Below are positions 36,902 through 49,105 of a stretch of 64,000 bases of DNA, piece by piece (the first letter of the stretch is position 1; the number at the start of each line of letters is the position of its first letter). Both the position numbers and the translations under genes were made by a program. The stretch lies in contig NC_060237.1 in assembly GCF_021155775.2 (NCBI RefSeq), positions 3,412,501 through 3,476,500 of the forward strand. The letters are read 5' to 3'. This DNA comes from Neodiprion pinetum (Eukaryota; Arthropoda; Insecta; Hymenoptera; Diprionidae). The notes under the pieces are model-generated. The model was not told the origin of the DNA, searched no databases, and saw only the letters and a program-made list of their open reading frames with translations.

Positions 36902-39900
36902 ATGAACGCTGATGAATCTGACAGCGAGAGCTCGGACAGTAGTAACGAGTTTATGGTAGCCCCGGATAAGCTGAAGTCAATATCACCGTTTTTCACAAAA
37001 CCTACTCGAAAAACAGCGAGCGCACCAAAGAAGCTCGAAAGTTCGGAGGAGTCGGATTTTGATTACGAAAATGAATCCCACGGTAACAATGATGACCTCA
37101 TGGCTCAGGTCCTCAAGAACCTTGAGGCGACGAAGAAAAGTCAAGCGATTCAATCTGATCAGAGCAGCGCGGAAAAACCTGAAAATACCAAACCAGTGAA
37201 AAAAGAACTCACCAACGAAATAGCTGATCTTCTACTCTTGGGAGAAACTGGGGCGACAGCTTCAACTGCGGAGCAAGATCAGGACGAGCCGGACGAAGAA
37301 GGACCAGCTGAAGACTCCGCTCCGTCTAACTACAGCATTCCAAAAGAAGGGGTAAAAATAACCCTGGTCGATTCGAAACTGATTTTCAATCAGAGGAAGA
37401 AGAAGAAACAGGAAACGCTTGAAGATTTGTTGAAAAAGAAGTTGAATCAACAGCTTAGGTCCAATCAAGTATTGATACACAAAGTAGGACTCCTCTGTTG
37501 GATGGCGCATGGTTTTTACGTAAACAAGCAAATTAACAATCCGATATTACTTGCAGCTGCACTAAAATTGGCACCAAAAAACTGCTACCCAAAAGGCAGG
37601 GTTGATCTGTCTTATCTTGAAAAAATCACCAAATGGTTTCAAGGTGTGTTTACGTTTCCTACGGGCAAGCCAGAGTCCGGCATTACGACGCTGAATTTAT
37701 TGAGGAGACTCAAAGACAAAGAGATCCACAATTATCAAGAACTCGTATTACTCTACGTAGCAACGCTAAGAGCCTTGGGGCTGACCTGTCGCTTGGTTAT
37801 ATCCCTGCAACCCCCGGCTCTTAAAGTAACAAAAGAGCAGCTCATCGCCCCAGAGTCTTCCAAAGTGAAAGATGCAAAGGTAAAAAAGGAACCGAAAAAA
37901 GAAACGGCCACCAGAAGCCCAAAAATATCACAAGAAACAAAAATTCCTGGACAAGAAACGGAAAAAGGAAATATATCAGCCAGGCTTCGCAAAGCCACTG
38001 AGGCCAGGAAAAGGGCAGCTGAAATTCTAAAAAGAAAAAAAAGTACGAATTCAGATTCTGCGGAGGATGTTAAACCACCAGCTAAAAAATTGAGATCAAG
38101 AACGGTGGCTGCCGCGATTCCCGTTGACAAGAAGGGCAAAAGGAACTCTGATAAAGTGAAAAACGACAAAGAGGTGACTGAAAAAGGTGGAAGAAGTTTA
38201 AGGTCGCGGGCAAAAACAGCTGTCAAGCATTGGCCAAAAGATGAGGATACGGATGACGATGATGATGATGATGATGAATACAAAATGGATGATGATAAGG
38301 AGGAGAATGAGGATGGCGAGGAGGATACGGATGATGAACCATTTGAAAAAACTCACAGGTCAAAGCACAAAGCATCAACTTCCAAGCAGCGTTCTCGCAG
38401 TCAGAATAAAAACACTGTATCTAAAATTAAAAAACAGTCAAATACAGGTTCAAGGAGAAGCTCAACCGCCAGGAAGCTGATATCGTCCGATGAAGATGAT
38501 GAAGAGAATAATGAGAAGCCAAAGAAAGTGAAAAACACAAGGGATATGTGGGCAGAAGTTTACGTTGAATGCGAGGAAAATTGGATAAGCGTCAGCGTAC
38601 CGGATGCAAAAATTCATTGCATTGCCGAGCTATACGTAAATATCATTCTCTTGGTCTGATAAATGATGAATCTGCAAATAGGTAACAGTAAGACACTGCT
38701 TTGATACTTGTAGAAAAATGCTACGGATCCAGTGCTGTACGTCGTGGCCTTGAATTCTGAGGGTCGAATCAAGGATGTAACACGCCGATATTGTCCCCAC
38801 TGGCTGACCGTGACCCGCAAACAACGGATCGATGAAAAGTGGTGGCTGGAAGCGCACACTCCTTGGAAAGAACCTGAAACAGCCTTAACAAAAGCAGAGG
38901 ATGAGATGCTCAAGCAAAAGTAATGAACTGTATCTGTCTTTTGATATGTACGATACTTATCTGATTAATGTTCCATAGAAATAAATGAAAAATCATTGTT
39001 TCTTACAGGGAACTGGAACAACCCCTACCAAAGACAGTTTCGGAGTGCAAAGGTCATCCTCTGTACGTTCTGCCCAGACATCTTCTCAAATTTGAAGCCT
39101 TTTACCCGCCGGATGTCGTTCCACTTGGCTACGTTCGTGGCGAGCCTATATACTCTCGTCACTGTGTTCACACATTGCGCTCACGCGAAACGTGGATCAA
39201 AAGCGCTAGGGTAGTGAAACCAGGAGAGAATTGCTACAAAGTTGTTAAAGCAAGACCAAAATATGATAAGGTACATCATGTTCAGTTATTACAATTGCGC
39301 TATCTTATTGATTGCAATTTGCATAATCATGCCTACACATCCCGATGGATTTCTTGTACAATGACCACACGGTGTTGATGGAAAGCTTTCAGGTGCCAGG
39401 CTGAAGGATGAGTCTCTGGAAGTATTTGGAAAATGGCAGACAGATCCGTACGTTCCACCAGAAGCCAAGGATGGGATTGTGCCTCGGAATGAATATGGAA
39501 ATGTGGATTTATTCAAACAGTGTATGTTGCCTAAAGGAACTGTTCACATTCAGCGTGAGTAATCTATTAATATAGAACAACATCCGTATTGTATGTCATT
39601 GGCTACTGTTGGTATAAAAATAATACCTGTACAGGAATAACGTCAGATGTGTATTTTTTTTCTATCCAGTTCCAGCACTGAACCGCATTGCAAGAAAGTT
39701 GGACATTGATTGTGCTCCAGCTGTGGTGGGCTTCAATTTCGGAGGACATGGAGCGCTGCCTGCTTTTGATGGATTTATTGTTTGTGAAGAGTTTGAAGAT
39801 GTTTTACGGGAGGCTTGGGAAGTGGAACAAGCAGAGGCAGATAAGCGTGCCAGAGAGAAATACGAGAAGAGGGTTTACGGAAATTGGAGGAAGTTGATTA

Positions 39901-40055
39901 AAGCTGTTTTCATCAGAGAACGACTAACAGCTAAATATGATTTTAATGCTGACGAAGAAAAAGAAAAATCCAGCACATCCAATAAGCAAACGAACAAACG
40001 GGTAAAACAAACCAAAGTTGGTGGGAAAAAAACAAAGGTTGACAAAAAAAAATAG
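36902..40055 (+). CDS. Xpc: XPC/Rad4 DNA damage recognition protein
   Basis: Five exons: 36902-38635, 38714-38919, 39009-39270, 39386-39554 and 39670-40055 (TAG). Total is 918 residues; human XPC has 940. The order seen is: acidic Ser-rich N-terminus (MNADESDSESS); an Rad4 transglutaminase-like domain split by a charged insert that includes a run of eight Asp; the second half with RDMWAEVYVECEENW; then BHD1 (CKGHPLYVLPRHL), BHD2 (FGKWQTDPYVPP, VPRNEYGNVDLF) and BHD3 (ALNRIARKLDIDCAPAVVGF, DGFIVCEEF); then a Lys-rich tail. Family knowledge: in the nucleus XPC binds distorted DNA and starts global-genome nucleotide excision repair together with RAD23 and centrin; the fly orthologue is mus210. 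The first ATG in a GATGAACG context is used. The acceptor of exon 4 is weak (see findings). Confidence 0.93.
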
Positions 40056-43000
40056 ATCATAAGTAAACGTGTCAGCTCGTTGATCGTTGCGGCACTTTTC
40101 AAAGATTACGAGAAAAATTCAATTATTTTCCTCCACACCTTTACCGCCAAAGTATTTTTAAAAGTCACAAATTACTTTTCCGTACTTCGGCATTCTATAT
40201 TGTTAAATTCTATAAATTAAACTTTAAAAACTTTAAAAGTTCGATATTGTGGCCCTTATATGTTTTGATCTTTCTATTTTTTTACCCTCACCTTGTCATA
40301 GTCTGTAAATATCATTAAAAATGGTCTTTTTTTTTTTACCTCAACGTCTTCTATAACTCATAGTTTGTAAAACACAGTTATCAAGTATGTATAGAAATAG
40401 CTGGGTATTGAAGAAACATGCGCCACGAATGTTTTCTTGTTCTTTTCACCAATGTGGTTTGAAGATACACCGCAAGCATCAATCACTATTGAATGCCAAT
40501 TATTCGAGTGCTGCCTGTTCCAGTTATGTAGTTATATAAGCACAATAATATCGACTGGTATTCTTCTGATTTGTTTTTAGCTTGAATTTCAAACAGATTT
40601 TACAATATAACGGCTATATCTTTCTTAGAATTATGCTCAACACTTTCATTCTAAGACAATTATGCGAAATTAAGTAATATTTTGTCCGTTGTACAATCTT
40701 TCCTGAATTCATCATTGATACAGTTGACATGCTGTGTGCATGTACTTGGTATTAAACAAATAAATACATGTAATTCACTAACACCTCATATATTTCTCAT
40801 ATTACCACGTCTCCATAAAAATTACCCAACGACAAGAATAGCTTTAAAAAACCGCTCTTGCCTCATTACTAAGTAGTATATTTATAACTTTAACACGTAT
40901 TGTGACACATGGTAATTCAGAAAACAAATGTCATTTTTGGGCTGAAAATAATGCAGGCACAGTGGAAATTTTTCCACGTGAATAGAAATGATGTTTTAAA
41001 TAAATACCGTAATAGAAATGGAAAACATCAGACTAAAGAGTGTACATTTTATTACACTTATATATTCGGTCTAGAATAGTTAATAACAATTATTCATATT
41101 TCCCTATACAAATACACATACTTACACATTCTATATTTAATTAATATAATAACGAGACTAACTGCAATACGTCATCAATCGTTTACACAGCCTAATAAAC
41201 TTGTAAGTAGTAAAATATCATCTAATCGAGTAACGCTTGCGAATCGCGTTCATGTATCACATAAAGTAAATTGTTTAATACAGCACGTTTTTGAAGCCAG
41301 TAACAACCCAAATACCATCAATTCTTACTAGCATAATTTAACCGTCGACACTGATTGTGTGTATTGTTATTAATGCTTGATATAAAGACTTATTGAATTA
41401 TTTCACAGCTATTTCGAATAACTGACAGTTCTGAAAGCATAAATGTTTTATTAACATACTCGGAATTCGGATTCCGAATAAATATTTCAATGAGCTTTCA
41501 CGCTTCTTGACTCTAATCATGAATTTATGAATTTCAAGTTTAAACTACATTGTCAAACTGTTTGATAATCTATGTATATGCACAGTACTGAGCATGCATT
41601 GAACAAGTACGCGTTTCTATTTTAGGGAGACCAAATCGACTATTTCTTTCAATATTTTCTCATATAATAATAATTTCGAGTTTGAATATTGAGTTGATGT
41701 ATAGTAAAATTTATGTGTTAAATTTTATATAACATATTAAGTTTAGAGATCTATATTACTAGAGATAGAAAAATATTTTAGTGACAAGTTTGAGATTCTG
41801 GCTAACAAACAACTCATTTAATACATTCTAAGTAGAATCCGCTTTTGGTAAATTATCTTATTCAATAGAAAATGGAATAACCGTCAGAGTTCCAATCATG
41901 AAAGTTGCCTTGTCCTCTAATTGCTTATGAAGAACAATATTTATGGTTTACTTTTTTAAATTGAAACATAACTTTATACTGTAATGAGTTCTATCCCATC
42001 TACATCAAAGTAACACAATAGTTTATCTAATACAATAGCCGCTCGATTTAATCATATGTATTTCATAAATCAAAGCAACAAGGATATATTTGATCCAAAC
42101 AAAGCTTCCAATCCTTACTAAGGTGACACCATCGCGAAATTTGACTCGTTTGTAGTAAAATCGTAAGACAGTGTAAAATCGATCAATGATAAGTAGAACT
42201 TACTCCAACAGTCTTGTAGAGCTGGAGGTAAAAAAAAAAAAAAAAGAAACGTAACATAGATTTGTTTTGGAATACCCTAATACATGTGCCGAAATATCAC
42301 CATTTAGGTAAAATTGTCGAGTTCCATATTGAAGGCATCACTAGATCCGATAACTGAACGCTACTCCGAACACCTCAACTTATGATCCATGCGGCCACTT
42401 AAATGCTATATCATTTCGACCCTGAACAGTTCATTATCAGTCTTAGTACACCATTTGCTTGTAAAATCATGAAGTAACATGATTGCATATTTATATGACG
42501 GGTAGCAAACGGTTTAAGGTTGTTCAATTGAATTGAACCACTGCGACGTTACATAAGCCACCTCTAGTACCACGAACATTACATGAGCCACGACCAGTAA
42601 TGTGTTTGACTGAAATGCCTTCGGTTTCACAATTCATTAATAACAAGTAATTTAAATAATTTTACATCAGCTAAGAAGCTTAAACCACAGTCGTAAATTT
42701 CCAATTGGAAAAGATAAATAAATACCAACGAAAAGAAATGTTTCAGTTATCTCAGAATTACGTTTCTACCATATATCACAGAGCTGGCGCTTGGAAACAG
42801 AATATTCCCACCTATATCTCTTTGTTGACTAATAATTTCATTGATACATGACAACGAAAACTCATGCCTATTCTTTGTTACACTTTTAACTCAAACAACG
42901 GTATTCGCAAAATTACATAGCTTCGTACGAAATACGAACCACCCAGTATACTAATTTCCTAATACAGAATTTCAAGTTGTAAAGTTAAATTGACCTAAAT

Positions 43001-43234
43001 ACGACCAGCAAACAAGACTCGTATTTAACCTAATCCTAAAAACGTGCTAAACTAATTATACTGTTGATATCCATATCCCGTAATTATAATGCACCTCCTA
43101 GATTCCAGAATACGAAATTCCCTTGTTACCCTCTATTCGTTTCTAGATCACGAATATAATTGATTTCCTGCCATTGTAAGAATCAGCCAACACTTCAACG
43201 ACTGTAGCAACTAATATATTACCCAAGAAAAACC
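40056..43234. other. Convergent 3' region between XPC and TMEM86
   Basis: AT-rich, with no credible gene. XPC poly(A) candidates are AATAAA at 40759-40764 and 40999-41004. A minus-strand AATAAA (TTTATT at 41048-41053) could end a long TMEM86 3' UTR. The two transcripts may nearly meet or overlap near 41 kb. Beyond this only A/T runs were seen. Confidence 0.45.
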
Positions 43235-46200
43235 TCACCGCTGCTTATGCGGTTTAATATTGTCTCTTGAATCCACAGCGCTCAAAGCTATTCCAAGCTG
43301 AGCTGCGTAATAGGTAATCATTATAAATACCTGAAACATATATGCTTGTATGTACATATTTCTGTTGATACGAACCGTGCAAACTTGAGAGTTACGTAAC
43401 AGCAACCATTTCCTTATTTTTTGGTACCTGAGCATACGATATAGGACTGTGAAAGTAGTGGAAACCAATCAAAGCATCTGATATAACGAAGCATATACCA
43501 CCGGCACAACTACACATTTTTGACCAGGTCCATAATTCCTGTTGATGAAACAAAAGGACAACATCCTTGTTATAAAGGCATGGAAGAGCCTATTAATGTT
43601 GGAACTACGTTGAATATAAAGCGTTGAAAACGTACAGCTAATTAGCAAACACTCTAATGATGTCAGTGTTAATACAGTTAATGCAGAATCAATTTACCTC
43701 AAAAAATTGCACCCTTGCTATAGCTCGCCATGCCATTGTTGTTAAAAGTATTATATACAACGGAACCCCAATCATCAAGACACCATTTAGACCAGGCATC
43801 AAAAGAAAAATAGCTGTAATTATAAACTTTGGTAAAAATGTTGGATCACACTTTGTTTTACAAATTGGAAATTGAAAGTCGGCAATGTCTTTTATATGGA
43901 TCGATCAATTATGCCAGTGGGTAACATATTCTGTTGAGATGAGAAAATATTTGAAATATAATATCAGCAAAGTTTTTGTGCATTAAGCACTTCATTTAAA
44001 GTCAGACTATGAGTAATAGGAAATTCATAATCTCACAACTGATATACTTACCAACTGCACATAGGGCATATAATATTGCTCCTAACACTCCATTCAATGG
44101 AACGAAGCCAAAGGCTTTAATATAAATGACTTGAGCAATAGCAAACATTCCCATTCCTGGAACGAAGCAGGCTGGCCATACCAGCAGGGCATCACCTATA
44201 CAGCTGAATAAAAGGCCAGTCACTATCCGACGAGGAAATGCATATCTGATCAGCGAGAAAGAATGAAAAGTTATTCAACGTTTCACAGTTGCAAAAATTA
44301 CATATTTTCTGCATTTTACTGCTGTATCAAACTCACTCTTCAGACAAATTAATTCCATGGAGAAGAATAAAAACGATAAGACTGATGATCGGCAAACATT
44401 TAAAACAGGCAGTTAGCAGGGAGGGCTGCTCTGCTAATAGAACAAAGTAGACAGATACACTTTTGAAAAATGGTACTAATTTCGGACCAACACTTCTTAT
44501 CTGAAACAAATGTAAAAATGTTTGTTTAACGCATTCGCCTTTTTCTACACTATAGTCTTGATTTTCGTTTTTTACGATTTTCTCGAAATATACTGCATAT
44601 CAGATAATTGGCAAATATATTAAATAAGGGTAAAATTTTCCGACAAACTGATTGCTATTTACTTTGTAGAATTATGTTCACATTGCGAAAAATACGCTGT
44701 ATTTGAAGAAAAAAAATCAATTTCTTAAACAATAAATAGAAAATTAATTAATATTATTTAAATGTAACTTTGCAATGATCTTGAGTATATTAGTATTTTA
44801 AATTCGCGATGGCATATAAGTTGTTTGACAATTATAGATACATCATGATGGTCAGAACCGTTGTTTAGAAATTTCTGAATTGGCTGAAATTGAAGGGAAT
44901 ACTAATTTCAATTTGCAAACTCGACTAGTGCGGTTATTCTAACAATAAGCTTGCGAAATAGCTATTTTTCCCCGATGTTTCGTTACGCTGATGTTACTTA
45001 TAACTGCAACGTCGTTATAAACGCGGATGATCGCGCACGTGATATTCAAGAGCGCGCGAAAGCATAAATCAAATTAGTATTAATATTCTCTAAGTCAAAG
45101 ATGTGTGTTAATTCGGTATATTTTCATCCAAAGATGTGCGCAATATTATCCGAGAGCTGAAATTTTTCGAAATTCACAACAACAACCGCGTGAAATTTCA
45201 CAACGTTTTACGCCAATTACTTTTGTAAACAAATTAATCGTCGCGTGCACGTACGATGTGCGATTATAATTACCGTGAATTTTCACGTGCAAATATTGAG
45301 TCTATGTATAAATTTACGCAATAACTAAACATTAAAATTGATGTATTAATTTTGTAATTCAGATATTAATTAATATATGAATTACGTGAGGTGCAGGGTT
45401 CGATTATATAGAATAGGCATCAGTGTACTATTTCGGCAAATGTAATACCGGGGGAAAATGGAGACGAAAAATTTGGAGATATACTTCCTACACGTGCCAA
45501 TGTTATTTTTGGATAAGTATACAATACTATATTGTATACATAAACGCATACGCGGATATCGTACGTGTAGTTTTTGAACAAAGAAAATTAAATTTTATAC
45601 CCAGTTAATCGGAATATTTACTGCGATCGCGAAGTTATCATCGCCAATTAAAAATGTTGTATCATATCGTTCGTCTGTTATTATCTCGTGTTTTTCTTCG
45701 AATAACGTGAAAACGATTGTGTACATATAGATATACACAATGCGGAACTTTTGGCGAAGCCATCGAACAGCCATAATATATATCACACATACCTGTATAT
45801 AGGTATATATAATACCGTTATACTCTATTGATGTAATTATTTTTTAATCTGCAGGTCGTATAAAGTAGATCGTGTCGCATATTCTGCGCCAATTACAAAT
45901 GTGCGTATATACCTGTAATATTAACTTCTTTGTTCGCGCAGTGCAAGCGAGATAAGCTTGCAACATAACATCGAGTGCACGTATGCATGTATAATTCAGA
46001 GTAACAATAAGTTAATGAAATATTTACGAACTTGATTATTGAATGCGTAAATCACAACGGCATAGATGATATTTCGACTTTTGATTGAAAATATTAATAT
46101 TAACAAAAATTCATTGCCTTCGAATTTCAATCAGTTTACGAACGTTTAAATATAAAAATCGAAGCACAACACATAATTAATGTTTGTGCGGATCTCGCGC

Positions 46201-46332
46201 ACACTTAAAATCGCTTAAAAAACGTCAAATGTTGACGTTAAGAAGAACTGGATGCCGTTCCGGTAAATATATTTACGAAAAAAATAAAGAAAAAAAATTA
46301 ACAACGCTCACCACTTGTGCGGTCGATGTCAT
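43235..46332 (-). CDS. TMEM86: TMEM86-type lysoplasmalogenase (YhhN family)
   Basis: Six minus-strand exons: 46332-46312 (seven codons), 44500-44337, 44245-44052, 43813-43698, 43538-43428 and 43330-43235 (TGA). Total is 233 residues; human TMEM86A has 240. Motifs seen are VGPKLVPFFKSVSVYFVL, CFKCLPIISL, GLLFSCIGDALLVWP, FAIAQVIYIKAFGF, WTWSKMCSCAGGICFVISD and MITYYAAQLGIAL, forming about eight membrane helices. Family knowledge: TMEM86/YhhN proteins are integral membrane enzymes of the ER or plasma membrane. They cleave the vinyl-ether bond of lysoplasmalogen; the two conserved Asp residues (in GDALL and SDAL) are present. The tiny first exon (MTSTAQV, donor GTGAGC) is my prediction: it keeps frame and lies at a plausible 5' position, but is less certain than the rest. 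The orientation is divergent from concertina. Confidence 0.88.
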
Positions 46333-47625
46333 TTTTCAGCGATTCGTTTGCTTTTATTATTCCATCAATCCGTAGGTATTTTTTCAATCAATCTTTAGGC
46401 AGGATTTTCTCTTTGTGTCAACAAGACGTCAAACGACCACCGTCCGCCGCACACGAGACAACTGGCTGCACTGTCGTGTTGTAAAGCGGTACGTTATGTA
46501 TTTGTTATCGTTTCGACAAACTCGCGCTGCGTTTATAACGAACGTCAAGGTTCGTTCGATCGCAACGCACGGGGGGTAACCCGACGGTACCTGATTGGTC
46601 TCAGGCTTAAAGCTCGATCGAGGCCTCAATCTCCAGGCTCAACTCGTAAAATTCATTGTCTTTTCAGTTTTCATTCGCAGTCGTTATCGAGAATTCAACG
46701 TTATTGAAATTAGGCACGAGCTGAGCTTCGATTTTTCCACACGCTATCCGAAGCACCTTCGTCTTGTCGGATATTACTTCTCATTTTGCTAAAAAATTTC
46801 ATATTACACACAAGGCGTACGTATCAGACCGATCACTGTGATTCCTACCTTACCGACCGAACAGGCATTTCTCGTTTGCGCATGTGTTACAGCTACGTCA
46901 AGGGTGTGTTCATACCCAGCATTGTATATTTACACAACACACCGACGACCGGTTTATCCTACCTATAGTTCATTACTCACAAACGTATCTATCCCTGGAG
47001 CCCGAGTTTTATAAAGCGGTACTATAATGATTTAACAGAGAATTGGTGTGACATGTGACTGAACGCTGAGTAGAGAATGTGTACGTGACCTAAGAATGTT
47101 GGCCAGGAAAAATAGTGTCAAGTTTCCCGCAGCTCGCATTATGGAAATTTCCAATTTGTACCTAAGTGTCGTTTCATTGCGTACGTGAATACCAAGTTTT
47201 GTTTTTCTTGTTTTTTTTTTTTTAATATCACGCTATCTACTTCAGGGCAGCTATATCGTGTGATAACAATCAACACCGACCTGCAATACTCAAATAATAG
47301 AAACGGATCGACGTTCAAAGAATGAATATCTCTACGGTTCGGTATAATGACGTTAATCACAATTGACTATTTAACCATGTTTCCATTACAAAGAGTAAGC
47401 TCTGACTGTAAAGAATCAATATTCCGAGCGCGTACTCTCGGAAAGTCTTAACGATATTCTTTTGTCTTAAACGTTCGCATTAAGCCTGCCTCTAAAGTCC
47501 GTCGGTGTAATTTCGATGTAAAGTTGGGTGCCTGTCCTAACCAAAGCGTAGAGGTTAGGTTATGTGCAAGTGTTACCTGATTTTTTTTTCACTTCGCTTT
47601 TGGATAACAAGTTCAAATTCACAAC
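46333..47625. other. Divergent promoter region, TMEM86 and concertina
   Basis: The 1.3-kb gap between the two divergent start codons should hold both promoters and 5' UTRs. No TATA box or further exon can be supported. A T run lies at about 47211-47223. Confidence 0.5.
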
Positions 47626-49105
47626 ATGGCGGGAAGTTTGACCTGGTCGTCGGGTTGTTGTCTCCGCTTTAAATTTAGTCCCGAAGAAATAGAACAACGA
47701 TACAAGAGTCAAGAGATCGACCGAATGCTCGAGAAGGATCGGCAGATTCTGCGTCGTCAAGTGAAACTGCTCTTACTTGGTGCCGGAGAGAGTGGAAAAT
47801 CAACGTTTCTTAAGCAAATGAGAATCATTCATGGAGTTAAATTTGAGCCGGAGGTGATCAAGGAATATCGGCACATAATTTATCAAAATATTATTAAAGG
47901 TATGAAAGTACTCGTCGACGCCAGGGATAAGCTCCAAATTCCATGGCAAGATCCTAAGAACGATGACGTCGGCTACCAGCTACTCAAAATTGAAAACACA
48001 ATCATATTCGACACGAGATTGTTCCTTCGCTATGTACCGAATCTTCGAAGTCTATGGAGTGACGCTGCGATAAGAAAAGCATTCGATAGGCGACGAGAAT
48101 TTCAACTGGTAAAGATCATTAATTTCAAATTGAATTTAAACCGATATAAATTCTTCTCACCACTGTCAAACGAAAGTATCAGGCCTATATGTCGAAATCT
48201 GTGAATGATAGTGTTCCAACTCGATAGTTGTTTAATAATGTCTTTTATTTTCAGAGTGACTCGGTTCAATATTTCTTGGATAGTTTGGATAGAATTGCCC
48301 GAATGGTAAGTCTACAGTTATGATTATAATTGAACTTAATTTTTTTAAAGTCGTTTTGTCGTTTAGGGTGATTATAAGTGATGTAATTTTAATTACAGGA
48401 ATATATGCCCACACACCAGGACATTTTACACTGCAGAAAAGCGACCAAAGGAATTTCTGAATTTTTAATTCAGATAAACAATATTCCGTTTCTATTTGTC
48501 GATGTCGGCGGACAGAGATCTCAGAGGCAGAAGTGGTACCAGTGTTTCCAGTGTGTCACTTCTATACTTTTTCTAGTGTCTTCCTCAGAGTTTGATCAAG
48601 TCTTATTGGAAGACAGGTGAGCAATGACGATTTCAATTTGATAAATTTCGGTGAAGCGCAATGCCTGGTAAAAATGCGGCCCGAGTTCAGCGTCAATTTT
48701 TGCTTTTTGATGTTAATGCATGCTTCACTTTTTAATTTTTACAGACGAACCAACAGACTGGAAGAATCAAAGAATATATTTGACACGATAGTCAACAATG
48801 TAATTTTCGGCGAGGTATCGATTATTCTGTTCCTGAACAAAACAGATTTACTTGCTAAAAAAGTCAAGTCCAACGATACGGATCTGCGGCAGTATTTTCC
48901 AAGTTTCAAGGGTGACCCACATTCCATTCATGATGTTCAAAATTTCATACTAGACATGTTCACATCTGTCAAACGGGACCCAAAGAAGCCTATTTTTCAT
49001 CACTTCACTACAGCAGTGGATACAGAAAATATTAAAGTTGTCTTCAACGCGGTAAAAGACACAATACTCATTCGAAATTTGGAATCACTAATGCTGCAAA
49101 ATTGA
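47626..49105 (+). CDS. cta: G protein alpha subunit, G12/13 class (concertina)
   Basis: Four exons: 47626-48108, 48255-48305, 48399-48616 and 48745-49105 (TGA); 370 residues, usual for G-alpha13. Seen: P-loop GAGESGKST (residues 52-60), switch I CRKATKG with Arg191 and Thr194, switch II DVGGQR (213-218) with catalytic Gln217, NKTD (282-285), and a TTAVDTENI segment near the end. The N-terminus has no Gly2 for myristoylation but has Cys11-Cys12, the likely palmitoylation site, as in G12/13 proteins. DILHCRKATKG and DVGGQRSQRQKW resemble fly concertina. Family knowledge: it acts at the plasma membrane downstream of GPCRs and activates RhoGEF2 and Rho, driving apical constriction in gastrulation. 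Several residues before switch II differ from the usual family sequence, but all nucleotide-binding residues are intact. Confidence 0.94.

Noticed and set aside
37262..38480. Other-frame open frames inside XPC exon 1
   Set aside because: The XPC frame is supported by homology and frame-consistent splicing; the others are shadows.
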